In this document: piece by piece, positions 22,901 through 35,700 of the stretch | Numbering within the stretch: the stretch's first letter is position 1 | Layout: each line of letters opens with the position of its first letter | Origin: Microglena sp. YARC | Taxonomy: Eukaryota; Chlorophyta; Chlorophyceae; Chlamydomonadales; Chlamydomonadaceae | Assembly (NCBI GenBank): GCA_022414725.1 | Contig: CM039465.1 | Span: forward strand, 45,912,640 to 45,976,639 | Direction: 5' to 3' | Length of the DNA: 64,000 bases | Notes under the pieces: model-generated | What the model was told of the DNA's origin: nothing | Databases searched by the model: none | Seen by the model: the letters and a program-made list of their open reading frames with translations, nothing else | Program-made: the position numbers and the translations under genes

Positions 22901-25900
22901 GTATGCCACAGCTGATTAAAAAAAACAACATATGTATATAAAACGAATTATGAAATATGTGCATGCATTCATGCCTTGCAGCTCATAGAGGGCTTCTCCC
23001 TTCAGTCCCTGCTGCTGAATGATGTCTCATATGCAAACCATAATAAAAATATATGACAGATGTAAAAAACAAAGCAGGGTGGCGTGGCCTTAAGGCGGCC
23101 CTTCCGTATGCCACAGCTGATTAAAAAAACAACATATGTATATAAAACGAATTATGAAATATGTGCATGCATTCATGCCTTGCAGCTCATAGAGGGCTTC
23201 TCCCTTCAGTCCCTGCTGCTGAATGATGTCTCATATGCAAACCATAATAAAAATATATGACAGATGTAAAAAACAAAGCAGGGTGGCGTGGCCTTAAGGC
23301 GGCCCTTCCGTATGCCACAGCTGATTAAAAAAACAACATATGTATATAAAACGAATTATGAAATATGTGCATGCATTCATGCCTTGCAGCTCATAGAGGG
23401 CTTCTCCCTTCAGTCCTGCTGCTGAATGATGTCTCATATGCAAACCATAATAAAAATATATGACAGATGTAAAAAACAAAGCAGGGTGGCGTGGCCTTAA
23501 GGCGGCCCTTCCGTATGCCACAGCTGATTAAAAAAACAACATATGTATATAAAACGAATTATGAAATATGTGCATGCATTCATGCCTTGCAGCTCATAGA
23601 GGGCTTCTCCCTTCAGTCCCTGCTGCTGAATGATGTCTCATATGCAAACCATAATAAAAATATATGACAGATGTAAAAAACAAAGCAGGGTGGCGTGGCC
23701 TTAAGGCGGCCCTTCCGTATGCCACAGCTGATTAAAAAAACAACATATGTATATAAAACGAATTATGAAATATGTGCATGCATTCATGCCTTGCAGCTCA
23801 TAGAGGGCTTCTCCCTTCAGTCCTGCTGCTGAATGATGTCTCATATGCAAACCATAATAAAAATATATGACAGATGTAAAAAACAAAGCAGGGTGGCGTG
23901 GCCTTAAGGCGGCCCTTCCGTATGCCACAGCTGATTAAAAAAACAACATATGTATATAAAACGAATTATGAAATATGTGCATGCATTCATGCCTTGCAGC
24001 TCATAGAGGGCTTCTCCTTCAGTCCCTGCTGCTGAATGATGTCTCATATGCAAACCATAATAAAAATATATGACAGATGTAAAAAACAAAGCAGGGTGGC
24101 GTGGCCTTAAGGCGGCCCTTCCGTATGCCACAGCTGATTAAAAAAACAACATATGTATATAAAACGAATTATGAAATATGTGCATGCATTCATGCCTTGC
24201 AGCTCATAGAGGGCTTCTCCCTTCAGTCCCTGCTGCTGAATGATGTCTCATATGCAAACCATAATAAAAATATATGACAGATGTAAAAAACAAAGCAGGG
24301 TGGCGTGGCCTTAAGGCGGCCCTTCCGTATGCCACAGCTGATTAAAAAAACAACATATGTATATAAAACGAATTATGAAATATGTGCATGCATTCATGCC
24401 TTGCAGCTCATAGAGGGCTTCTCCCTTCAGTCCCTGCTGCTGAATGATGTCTCATATGCAAACCATAATAAAAATATATGACAGATGTAAAAAACAAAGC
24501 AGGGTGGCGTGGCCTTAAGGCGGCCCTTCCGTATGCCACAGCTGATTAAAAAAACAACATATGTATATAAAACGAATTATGAAATATGTGCATGCATTCA
24601 TGCCTTGCAGCTCATAGAGGGCTTCTCCCTTCAGTCCCTGCTGCTGAATGATGTCTCATATGCAAACCATAATAAAAATATATGACAGATGTAAAAAACA
24701 AAGCAGGGTGGCGTGGCCTTAAGGCGGCCCTTCCGTATGCCACAGCTGATTAAAAAAACAACATATGTATATAAAACGAATTATGAAATATGTGCATGCA
24801 TTCATGCCTTGCAGCTCATAGAGGGCTTCTCCCTTCAGTCCCTGCTGCTGAATGATGTCTCATATGCAAACCATAATAAAAATATATGACAGATGTAAAA
24901 AACAAAGCAGGGTGGCGTGGCCTTAAGGCGGCCCTTCCGTATGCCACAGCTGATTAAAAAAACAACATATGTATATAAAACGAATTATGAAATATGTGCA
25001 TGCATTCATGCCTTGCAGCTCATAGAGGGCTTCTCCTTCAGTCCCTGCTGCTGAATGATGTCTCATATGCAAACCATAATAAAAATATATGACAGATGTA
25101 AAAAACAAAGCAGGGTGGCGTGGCCTTAAGGCGGCCCTTCCGTATGCCACAGCTGATTAAAAAAACAACATATGTATATAAAACGAATTATGAAATATGT
25201 GCATGCATTCATGCCTTGCAGCTCATAGAGGGCTTCTCCCTTCAGTCCCTGCTGCTGAATGATGTCTCATATGCAAACCATAATAAAAATATATGACAGA
25301 TGTAAAAAACAAAGCAGGGTGGCGTGGCCTTAAGGCGGCCCTTCCGTATGCCACAGCTGATTAAAAAAACAACATATGTATATAAAACGAATTATGAAAT
25401 ATGTGCATGCATTCATGCCTTGCAGCTCATAGAGGGCTTCTCCCTTCAGTCCCTGCTGCTGAATGATGTCTCATATGCAAACCATAATAAAAATATATGA
25501 CAGATGTAAAAAACAAAGCAGGGTGGCGTGGCTTAAGGCGGCCCTTCCGTATGCCACAGCTGATTAAAAAAAACAACATATGTATATAAAACGAATTATG
25601 AAATATGTGCATGCATTCATGCCTTGCAGCTCATAGAGGGCTTCTCCCTTCAGTCCCTGCTGCTGAATGATGTCTCATATGCAAACCATAATAAAAATAT
25701 ATGACAGATGTAAAAAACAAAGCAGGGTGGCGTGGCCTTAAGGCGGCCCTTCCGTATGCCACAGCTGATTAAAAAAACAACATATGTATATAAAACGAAT
25801 TATGAAATATGTGCATGCATTCATGCCTTGCAGCTCATAGAGGGCTTCTCCCTTCAGTCCCTGCTGCTGAATGATGTCTCATATGCAAACCATAATAAAA

Positions 25901-28900
25901 ATATATGACAGATGTAAAAACAAAGCAGGGTGGCGTGGCCTTAAGGCGGCCCTTCCGTATGCCACAGCTGATTAAAAACAACATATGTATATAACGAATT
26001 ATGAAATATGTGCATGCATTCATGCCTTGCAGCTCATAGAGGGCTTCTCCCTTCAGTCCTGCTGCTGAATGATGTCTCATATGCAAACCATAATAAAAAT
26101 ATATGACAGATGTAAAAAACAAAGCAGGGTGGCGTGGCCTTAAGGCGGCCCTTCCGTATGCCACAGCTGATTAAAAAAACAACATATGTATATAAAACGA
26201 ATTATGAAATATGTGCATGCATTCATGCCTTGCAGCTCATAGAGGGCTTCTCCCTTCAGTCCTGCTGCTGAATGATGTCTCATATGCAAACCATAATAAA
26301 AATATATGACAGATGTAAAAAACAAGCAGGGTGGCGTGGCCTTAAGGCGGCCCTTCCGTATGCCACAGCTGATTAAAAAACAACATATGTATATAAAACG
26401 AATTATGAAATATGTGCATGCATTCATGCTTGCAGCTCATAGAGGGCTTCTCCCTTCAGTCCCTGCTGCTGAATGATGTCTCATATGCAAACCATAATAA
26501 AAATATATGACAGATGTAAAAAACAAAGCAGGGTGGCGTGGCCTTAAGGCGGCCCTTCCGTATGCCACAGCTGATTAAAAAAACAACATATGTATATAAA
26601 ACGAATTATGAAATATGTGCATGCATTCATGCCTTGCAGCTCATAGAGGGCTTCTCCCTTCAGTCCCTGCTGCTGAATGATGTCTCATATGCAAACCATA
26701 ATAAAAAATATATGACAGATGTAAAAAACAAAGCAGGGTGGCGTGGCCTTAAGGCGGCCCTTCCGTATGCCACAGCTGATTAAAAAAACAACATATGTAT
26801 ATAAAACGAATTATGAAATATGTGCATGCATTCATGCCTTGCAGCTCATAGAGGGCTTCTCCCTTCAGTCCCTGCTGCTGAATGATGTCTCATATGCAAA
26901 CCATAATAAAAATATATGACAGATGTAAAAAACAAAGCAGGGTGGCGTGGCCTTAAGGCGGCCCTTTCCGTATGCCACAGCTGATGAAAAAAACAACATA
27001 TGTATATAAAACGAATTATGAAATATGTGCATGCATTCATGCCTTGCAGCTCATAGAGGGCTTCTCCCTTCAGTCCCTGCTGCTGAATGATGTCTCATAT
27101 GCAAACCATAATAAAAATATATGACAGATGTAAAAAACAAAGCAGGGTGGCGTGGCCTTAAGGCGGCCCTTCCGTATGCCACAGCTGATTAAAAAAAACA
27201 ACATATGTATATAAAACGAATTATGAAATATGTGCATGCATTCATGCCTTGCAGCTCATAGAGGGCTTCTCCCTTCAGTCCCTGCTGCTGAATGATGTCT
27301 CATATGCAAACCATAATAAAAATATATGACAGATGTAAAAAAACAAAGCAGGGTGGCGTGGCCTTAAGGCGGCCCTTCTCGTATGCCACAGCTGATTAAA
27401 AAAACAACATATGTATATAAAACGAATTATGAAATATGTGCATGCATTCATGCCTTTGCAGCTCATAGAGGGCTTCTCCCTTCAGTCCCTGCTGCTGAAT
27501 GATGTCTCATATGCAAACCATAATAAAAATATATGACAGATGTAAAAAACAAAGCAGGGTGGCGTGGCCTTAAGGCGGCCCTTCCGTATGCCACAGCTGA
27601 TTAAAAAAAACAACATATGTATATAAAACGAATTATGAAAATATGTGCATGCATTCATGCCTTGCAGCTCATAGAGGGCTTCTCCCTTCAGTCCCTGCTG
27701 CTGAATGATGTCTCATATGCAAACCATAATAAAAATATATGACAGATGTAAAAAAAACAAAGCAGGGTGGCGTGGCCCTTAAGGCGGCCCTTCCGTATGC
27801 CACAGCTGATTAAAAAAACAAACATATGTATATAAAACGAATTATGAAATATGTGCATGCATTCATGCCTTGCAGCTCATAGAGGGCTTTCTCCCTTCAG
27901 TCCTGCTGCGCTGAATGATTAAGTATATGACTCATAACTGCACAGCTGACCATATGATAATGCAATATATGACAGAATGTAAAAAACAAAGCAGGGTGGC
28001 GTGGCCTTAAGGCGGCCCTTCCGTATGCCACAGCTGAATTAAAAAAACAAACATATGTATATAAAACGAATTATGAAATATGTGCATGCATTCATGCTTT
28101 GCAGCTCATAGAAGGGCTTTCTCCCTTCAGTCCCTGCTGCTGAATGATGTCTCATATGCAAACCATAATATAAAATATATGACAGATGTAAAAACAAAAG
28201 CAGGGTGGCGTGGCCTTAAGGCGGCCCTTCCGTATGCCACAGCTGATTAAAAAACAACATATGTATAGTTAAAAACGAATTATGAAATATGTGCATGCAT
28301 TCATGCCTTGCAGCTCTAGAGGGGCTTTCTCCCTTCAGTCCCTGCTGCTGAATGATGTCTCATATGCAAACCATAATAAAAATATATGACATGTAAAAAA
28401 AACAAAGCAGGTGGCGTGGCCTTAAGGCGCCCTTCGTATGCACAGCTGATTAAAAAAACCATATGTATATAAAACGAATTATTGAAATATGGCATGCATT
28501 CAGCCTTGCAGATCATAGAGGGCTTCTCCCTTCAGTCCCCTGCTGCTGATGATGTTCATATGAAACATAATAAAAATATATGACAGATGTAAAAACAAGC
28601 AGGGTGGCGCCTTAAGGCGGCCCTTCGTATGGCACGTATTAAAAAACAATGCAGTATTGTATATGAAACAATTAATGAAATATGTGCAGCTTCAATGCTT
28701 GGCATTAAGGGCTTCTTCTTCAGGTCCCTGCTGCTGAATGAACACATATATAAAAGTATATAAATGTAAAAAGAAAGCAGGGTGGCGGGCCTTAAGGCGG
28801 ACCTTCCGGTATGAAATAAACAACCAACAATGTTATATAAAACGAATTATGAAATATGTGCATGCATTCATGCCTTGCAGTCATAGAGGGCTTCTCCCTT

Positions 28901-31900
28901 CAGTCCCTGCTGCTGAATGATGTTCATATGCAAACCATAATAAATATATGACAGATGTAAAAACAAAGCAGGGTGTTGGCCTTAATTCCGTATGCCACAG
29001 CTGATTAAAAACAACATATTGTATATAAACGAATTATGGAAATATGTGCAATGCATTCATGCCTTGCGCTCATAGAGGGCTCTCCCTTCAGTCTGCTGCT
29101 AATGATGTTCTCATATGCAAACCATAATAAAAATATATGAGATGTAAAAACAAAGCAGTGCGTGGCCTTAAGGCGGCGGCCCGTATGCCACAGCTGATTA
29201 AAAAACAACATATGTATATAAAACGAATTATGAAATATGTGCATGCATTCATTGCTTGCAGCTCATAGAGCTTCTCCTTCAGTCCCTGCTGCTGAATGAT
29301 GTCTCATATGCAAACCATAATAAAAAGATAATGACATATGTAAAAAACAAGCAGGGGTGGCGTGGCTTAGTGCGGCTTCCGTATGCCACAGCTGATAAAA
29401 AAACAACATATGTAATATAAAACGAATTATGAACATATGTGCATCATTCATGCCTTCAGCTCATAGAGGGCATTCTCCTTCATCCCTGCTGCTGAATGAT
29501 GTCTCATATGCAAACATAATAAAAATATATGACAATGTAAAAAACAAAGCAGGGTGGCGTGCCTTAAGGCGCCTTCCGTATGCCACAGCTTGATTAAAAA
29601 AAGCAAACATATTGTACAATTATTGAAATATGTGCATGCATTCATGCTTGCAGCTCATAAGAGGGCTTCTCCCTTCAGTCCTGCTGCTGAATGATGTCTC
29701 ATATGCAAACGCATAATAAAATATATGACAGATGTAAAAGACAAGCAGGGTGCCTTAAGCGGCCCCTTCCGCCACAGCTATTAAAAAACAACATATGATA
29801 TAAAACATTATGGCTAGAGGCCCTCCCCTCAGTCCCTGTGCTGATGATTCTCATATGCCAAACCATAATAAAAATATATACAGATGTTTAAAAACAAAGC
29901 AGGGGTGAAGGCGCCCTTAAAAAAAAAAAACAACAATGTAATATAAAAGCGAATTATGAAATAATTGTGCATGGCATTCATGCCTTGCAGCTGAAGAGGG
30001 CTTCTCCCTTCATCTTCCTGCTGCTGAATGATGTTCATATGCAAACCATAATAAAATATATGACAGTGTAAAAAACAAAGCAGGGTGGCGTGGCCTTAAG
30101 GCGGCCTTCCGTCATGCCCACAGCTGATTAAAAAAACAACATATTATATAAAACGAATTTATTGAAATATGTGCATGCATTCATGCCTTGCAGCTTAGAG
30201 GGCTTTCTCCCTTCAGTCCCTGCTGCTGAATGATGTCTCATATGCAAACCATAATAAAAAAGACAGACTGTAAAAAAAAAGCAGGGTGGCGTGGCTTAAG
30301 GCGCCCTTCCGTATGCACAGCTGATTGAAAAAAACAACATATGTAATAAAACGAATTATGAAATATGTGGCATAGCATTCATGGCCTTGCAGCTCATAGA
30401 GGGCTTCTTCCTTCAGTCCCTGCTGCTGAATGATGTCTCATTATGCACACCATAATAAAATCTATGGACAGATTGTAAAAAACAAGCAGGGTGGCGTGGC
30501 GCTTAAGGCGCACTTCCGTATGCGCACACGCTGATCTAAAAAACAACTATGTATATAAAACAATTATGAATATGGTGCATGCATCATCGCTTGTCCAAGT
30601 CATGAGGGCTTTCTTCAGTCCCTGCTGCTGAAGATGATGTCTCATATGCAAACCATAATAAAAATATATGACAGATGTAAAAAACAAAGCAGGGTGGCGT
30701 GGCCTTAAGGCGGCCCTTCCGTATGCCACAGCTGATTAAAAAAACAACATATGTATATAAAACGAATTATGAAATATGTGCATGCATTCATGCCTTGCAG
30801 CTCATAGAGGGCTTCTCCCTCCAGTCCCTGCTGCTGGATGATGTTACCAAGGTGGTCCGTGCTGAGGGCCTGGATCCAGTTATGGCCGCCACCCTCCACC
30901 CTGACGATGTGCAGGCTCTGAAGAAGCAACAGCAAGGGGGGGTGAAGGGAGGGAGGTGAAGTGTATGTGAGGTGTGTGGTGGTGGTGGTGGTGGTGTGTG
31001 TGTGGTGTGGTGTGTGGTGGTGGTGGTGAGTGTGGTGGTGGTGGTGTGTGTGTGTGTGGTGGTGGTATGAGGGGTACTGTGCAGGCATGGTATCTCATAC
31101 CTATGGTATTGTGGCGGCATTCATGTGGAGGGGGAAGAGAGAGATGGGGGGGGTGAAGGGAGGTGAGTGATGGTGGGCGCGGAAGTGGAGGTATTGTGAA
31201 GAGGAGATGGGGGGGGTGAAGGGGAGGTGAGTGATGTGATGGGGGAGAGAGATGGGGGGTGAGAGTGTAGGGGGAAGAGGAGATGGGGAAGTGTATGTGA
31301 AGGGGGAAGAGGAGATTGGGGGGGGTGAAGGGAGGTGAGTGTATGTGGACGGGGGAAGAGGAGATGGGGGGGTGAAGGGAGGTGAGTGTTATGTGGAGGG
31401 GGAAGAGGAGATGGGGGGGTGAAGGAGGTGAGTGTATGTGAGGGGAAGTGGGTGCGTCGGCGGTGGGGTGGGGGTGAGGAGATGGGGAGGAGGTGAAGGG
31501 AGGTGAGTGTATGTGGAGGGGGAAGAGGAGATGGGGGGGGTGGGGGGAAGGGAGGTGAGTGTATGTGTAGTGTGAGGGGGAATGGAGGGGGTGAGGAGGT
31601 GAGTGTATGGGGAGGGGGAAGAGGAGATGGGGGGGTGAAGGGAGGTGAGTATGTGTTGGTGGGGAGGGGAAGAGGAGATGGGTGGGGGTTGAGTGTATGT
31701 GGAGGGGAGAGGAGTGTTGATGGGGGGGTGGGTAGGTGTTTGTGGGGAGGAGGTAGGAATGCAGGCGGGGGGTGAAGGGAGAGTGGGGGGGGTGGCGATG
31801 TAGGGAGGTGGTGTATGCTGGAGGGGGAAGAGGAGATGGGGGGGGTGAAGGGAGGTGAGTGTATGTGGAGGGGGAAGAGGGAGATGGGGGGGCGGTTGAA

Positions 31901-32698
31901 GAGAGGTGAGTGTATGTGGAGGGGGAAGAGGAGATGGGGGGGGTGAAGGGAGGTGAGTGTATGTGGAGGGGAAGAGGAGATGGGGGGGGGGGGGGGGGGG
32001 GGGGGGGGGGTGGGGAGGGGTGAAGGAGTGAGTCGTTATGTGGAGGGGGAAGAGGAGATGGGGGGGGGGAAATAGGGAAAGCGCAAAAACTTGCGCGCTG
32101 CGCCACAGGGGGTTTGAAAAACTGCGCGAAACGCGCAGAGGGGCTCAAAAAAGGCAGCGCGGCACCGCGCCGGCCTGCGGCGCGCTTAGTGGTACCCTGT
32201 TGTGCAGTTGCTGATGGTGGGGAGAACATCTACTTGAAGCTGCGTGTCACTCCCATTAGCTGTATTACTCACATAGACATGCAGCGCATACTTATGATCC
32301 GGTTCCCTTAATTTCACTGGGCACGTCCTTAGAGGTCATTGTGACAATTCTTGGATGTTTAAATTTTCAATTTTTATTTACTCACATTGACGACTTTGAT
32401 GACTAATGCGAGGATGAGCTCTTTGTTATAAATACCTAACTAAGCATCAAGAAGCACAAACTCAAAGGAAGTGTGATCTTCCACCAGCTAAATAACACTG
32501 ATAGGCATCCATATTATCTGGGTCGTAATTTACATAATAGCAAATACCTAAATAAACATCAACACAAACTCAACCCTGTTTGGAATTTCTTTCGTAGTTG
32601 TCCCAGTGCAGCAAGCAACGGGCTGGCCCTCAATCTCACCGGCCGGTAATAAGGCGTACTATTTATGTATTTATTTATTTATTCATTTGTTTGTTTGT

Positions 32699-32745
<47 letters not shown>

Positions 32746-35700
32746 TTAAAAAAATGTTTATTATCAGGTGCTGATGATGAGATGAACAACTACTTGCAGC
32801 TGCTTGTCCTCTCCCACTGAAACACATGATTACACATATACATTATCTCTGAGAAAATACCCAACTCAGCATCAACAAATCAAACTCAATCCAACCCTTC
32901 CTGTCCGCAGTTGTTGATGGTGAGGAGAAGACGTAATCAGAGTTGCGTGTCACCTCCCAGCAGCTGAATTACACGGATAGGCATCCACATTAACTCTGAA
33001 CAAATACCAAAAACTCAAGCATCAACAACAAAAAACTCAACCTGTTTTCAGTTACTTATGGTTAGGAGAACCCTGTACATCAACAATACAAACTCAACCC
33101 TGTTTTCAGTTATTTATGGTTAGGAGAACCCTGTACATCAACAATACAAACTCAACCCTGTTTTCAGTTACTTATGGTTAGGAGAACCCTGTACATCAAC
33201 AATACAAACTCAACCCTGTTTTCAGTTACTTATGGTTAGGAGAACAAGTACTCTGAGCTGCGTGTCATCTCCCACTAGCTGAATCACATGATTACACATA
33301 AACATTCTTCTCTAAGCAAATACCAAAAGCTATGCACAAACTCAACCAACACTCCCTGTTTTCAGTTGCTGAGGGTGAGGAGAACAATTGCTTGGAGCTG
33401 CATGTTACTTCCCACCAGCTAAATGACACGGACATGTACATAAAGTATCTCAGCAAATACTCACCTATGCATCAACAAACACAAACTCAACCCAACACTC
33501 CCTGTTTCCAGTTGCTGAGGTGAGGAGAACCGACACACACCAATGTCACTCAGCAACACAAAACTAAACAAAACGGTAAAAAAAAAAAGCCCAACACTGT
33601 TTGTTTCCAGTTGCTGAGGGTGAGGAGAACCCGACACACCCAAAGTCACTCAGCAACACAAAACTAAACAAAACGGTAAAAAAAAAAAGCCCAACACTGT
33701 TTGTTTCCAGTTGCTGGTGGTGAGGAGAACCCGACACACCCAAAGTCACTCAGCAACACAAAACTAAACAAAACGGTAAAAAAAAAAAAGCCCAACACTG
33801 TTTGTTTCCAGTTGCTGGTGGTGAGGAGAACCCGACACACCCAAAGTCACTCAGCAACACAAAACTAAACAAAACGAAAAAGAAAAAAAAAACTCTTTGT
33901 TTCCAGTTGCTGATGGTGAGGAGAACAAGTTCTCTGAGCTGCGAGTCATCTCTCACCAGCTGAACAAAATCAGCGCCATCAACAAGGCCGATCATGCTAA
34001 TGATGATGAATACAACGACGACTTTGATGATTACTGCGAGGAGGAGCACTTTGCACCCAAGGACGGCCACCTCAACTGGACTACAGGCAACACCACGAGC
34101 GGCGGTAGCTGCACCGCCACCCTGAAGAAGCACAGTCTGGCGAAGGGTAAGGGACCAGGCCTAGCCAAGAGCAGCACTGATATCGATCAATTAAGTAGTG
34201 GATTGCCAGCGGCTGGCTTTGGTTTTGGAGGTGGCAGTGGCAAGAGCTTTACCACCCCTGTCGCTACCTCCACCAAGAGGCCCGCCCCCTCCACGCCTAA
34301 CACCCCTTCTTCTGCCCCCTCCCCCTCCTCCGCCTCCTCCTCTGCCTCCCCCGCCCCCACCACCCTCTCCTCCATTTCCACCCGCAAAACCAACGGGTCC
34401 ACCCCTAGCTCAGCTGAGGGCACCCCGAGAGCCACCGGCTACCTACCTCCCCTGGGCACCCGACTGTACAAAGACATGAGCCCTGAGAGCCTGGGCAGGC
34501 AGGCAAGAGCAAGCGCTGAGTTCAATTCGCTCCACTCCGCCACACACCGCCCTCCCTCCTCCACCCGCCTGGCCCCTGATGGGCGACGCCAGTTGAACAC
34601 GTTCAGCCTTGGGCATGTCAGCTTGCAGGAGACACTGAGAAACAGGGGGGTCTGGTTGAGGACGGAGCTGAGAGAGCAACTTGGGGAGAAGGTGTTGGAG
34701 GCAGCATTACGTATGATATCTGATTTGCAGGTGAGTGGGGGGCTGGGAGGCGGGTGGTGGTGGTGTTTGTGTGGGTGGGTGGGTGGGTGGTGTGTGGGGG
34801 GGGGGGGGGGGGGGGGGGGGGAGCTGAGAGAGCAGCTTGCGGAGTAGTTTGGAGGTGGCATTACGTTTGCTATCTGACTTGCAGGTGAGTGGGGGGCTGG
34901 GAGGTGATGGTGTGTGTGTGGGGGGGGGGGGGGGGGGCTATGAAAGAGTGTGTGTGGATGTGTGTGTGGGGTGGGGGTTGGGGGAGCTGGGAGAGCAGCT
35001 TGGGAGAAGGTGTTTGGAGGCAGCATTAAGTATGGCATCTGACTTGGCAGGTGAGTGGGGGGCTGGGGGGGGAGGTGGTGGTGTGAGTGTGTGTGTGTTT
35101 GAGGGTGGGTGTGAGGGTGAGGGTGGGGTTGTGATAGGGGGTGTGGGTGGGGTGGGGTGGGGTGGAGGGGTATTGTGGGTGGGAGGGGGGGGGGGGGTGG
35201 GGGGGAATGAGGATGGTGGTGGTGGTGGTGGTGGTGGGGCATAGTTTCTAGATAGGTTGAGGGCTGGTGGTATTGATGAGTGAGGTGTTTGGGGCGGCGT
35301 TTTATGATGCGTTTTATGATGCGTTTTATGATGCGTTTTATTGGACCTGTTGATGTGATGGGAGATGGCGTAATTCACATGCACACTGGCACCCACACAC
35401 ACTGGGACATGCATACCTGCACGAAGACACACACGCACATGGACACACACACTGGGACATGCATACCTGCACGAAGACACACACGCACATGGACATACAC
35501 ACTGGGACATGCATACCTGTACGAAGACACACACGCACATGGACACACACACTGGGACATGCATACCTGCACGAAGACACACACGCACATGGACACACAC
35601 ACTGGGACATGCATACCTGCACGAAGACACACACGCACATGGACACACACACTGGGACATGCATACCTGCACGAAGACACACACACACATGGACACACAC

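Noticed and set aside
14995..30850. CRISPR array as an explanation for the regular 204-bp repeats
   Set aside because: Units are directly adjacent with no unique spacers, the setting is eukaryotic, and the unit carries an exon edge.
15536..30959. Many 60-110 codon frames such as [17 protein letters not shown]
   Set aside because: One frame per 204-bp satellite unit; they cross the acceptor and have no independent start or conservation.
30880..32229. A 449-codon proline/histidine-rich frame on the - strand
   Set aside because: Reverse reading of G-rich intron repeat with indel noise.
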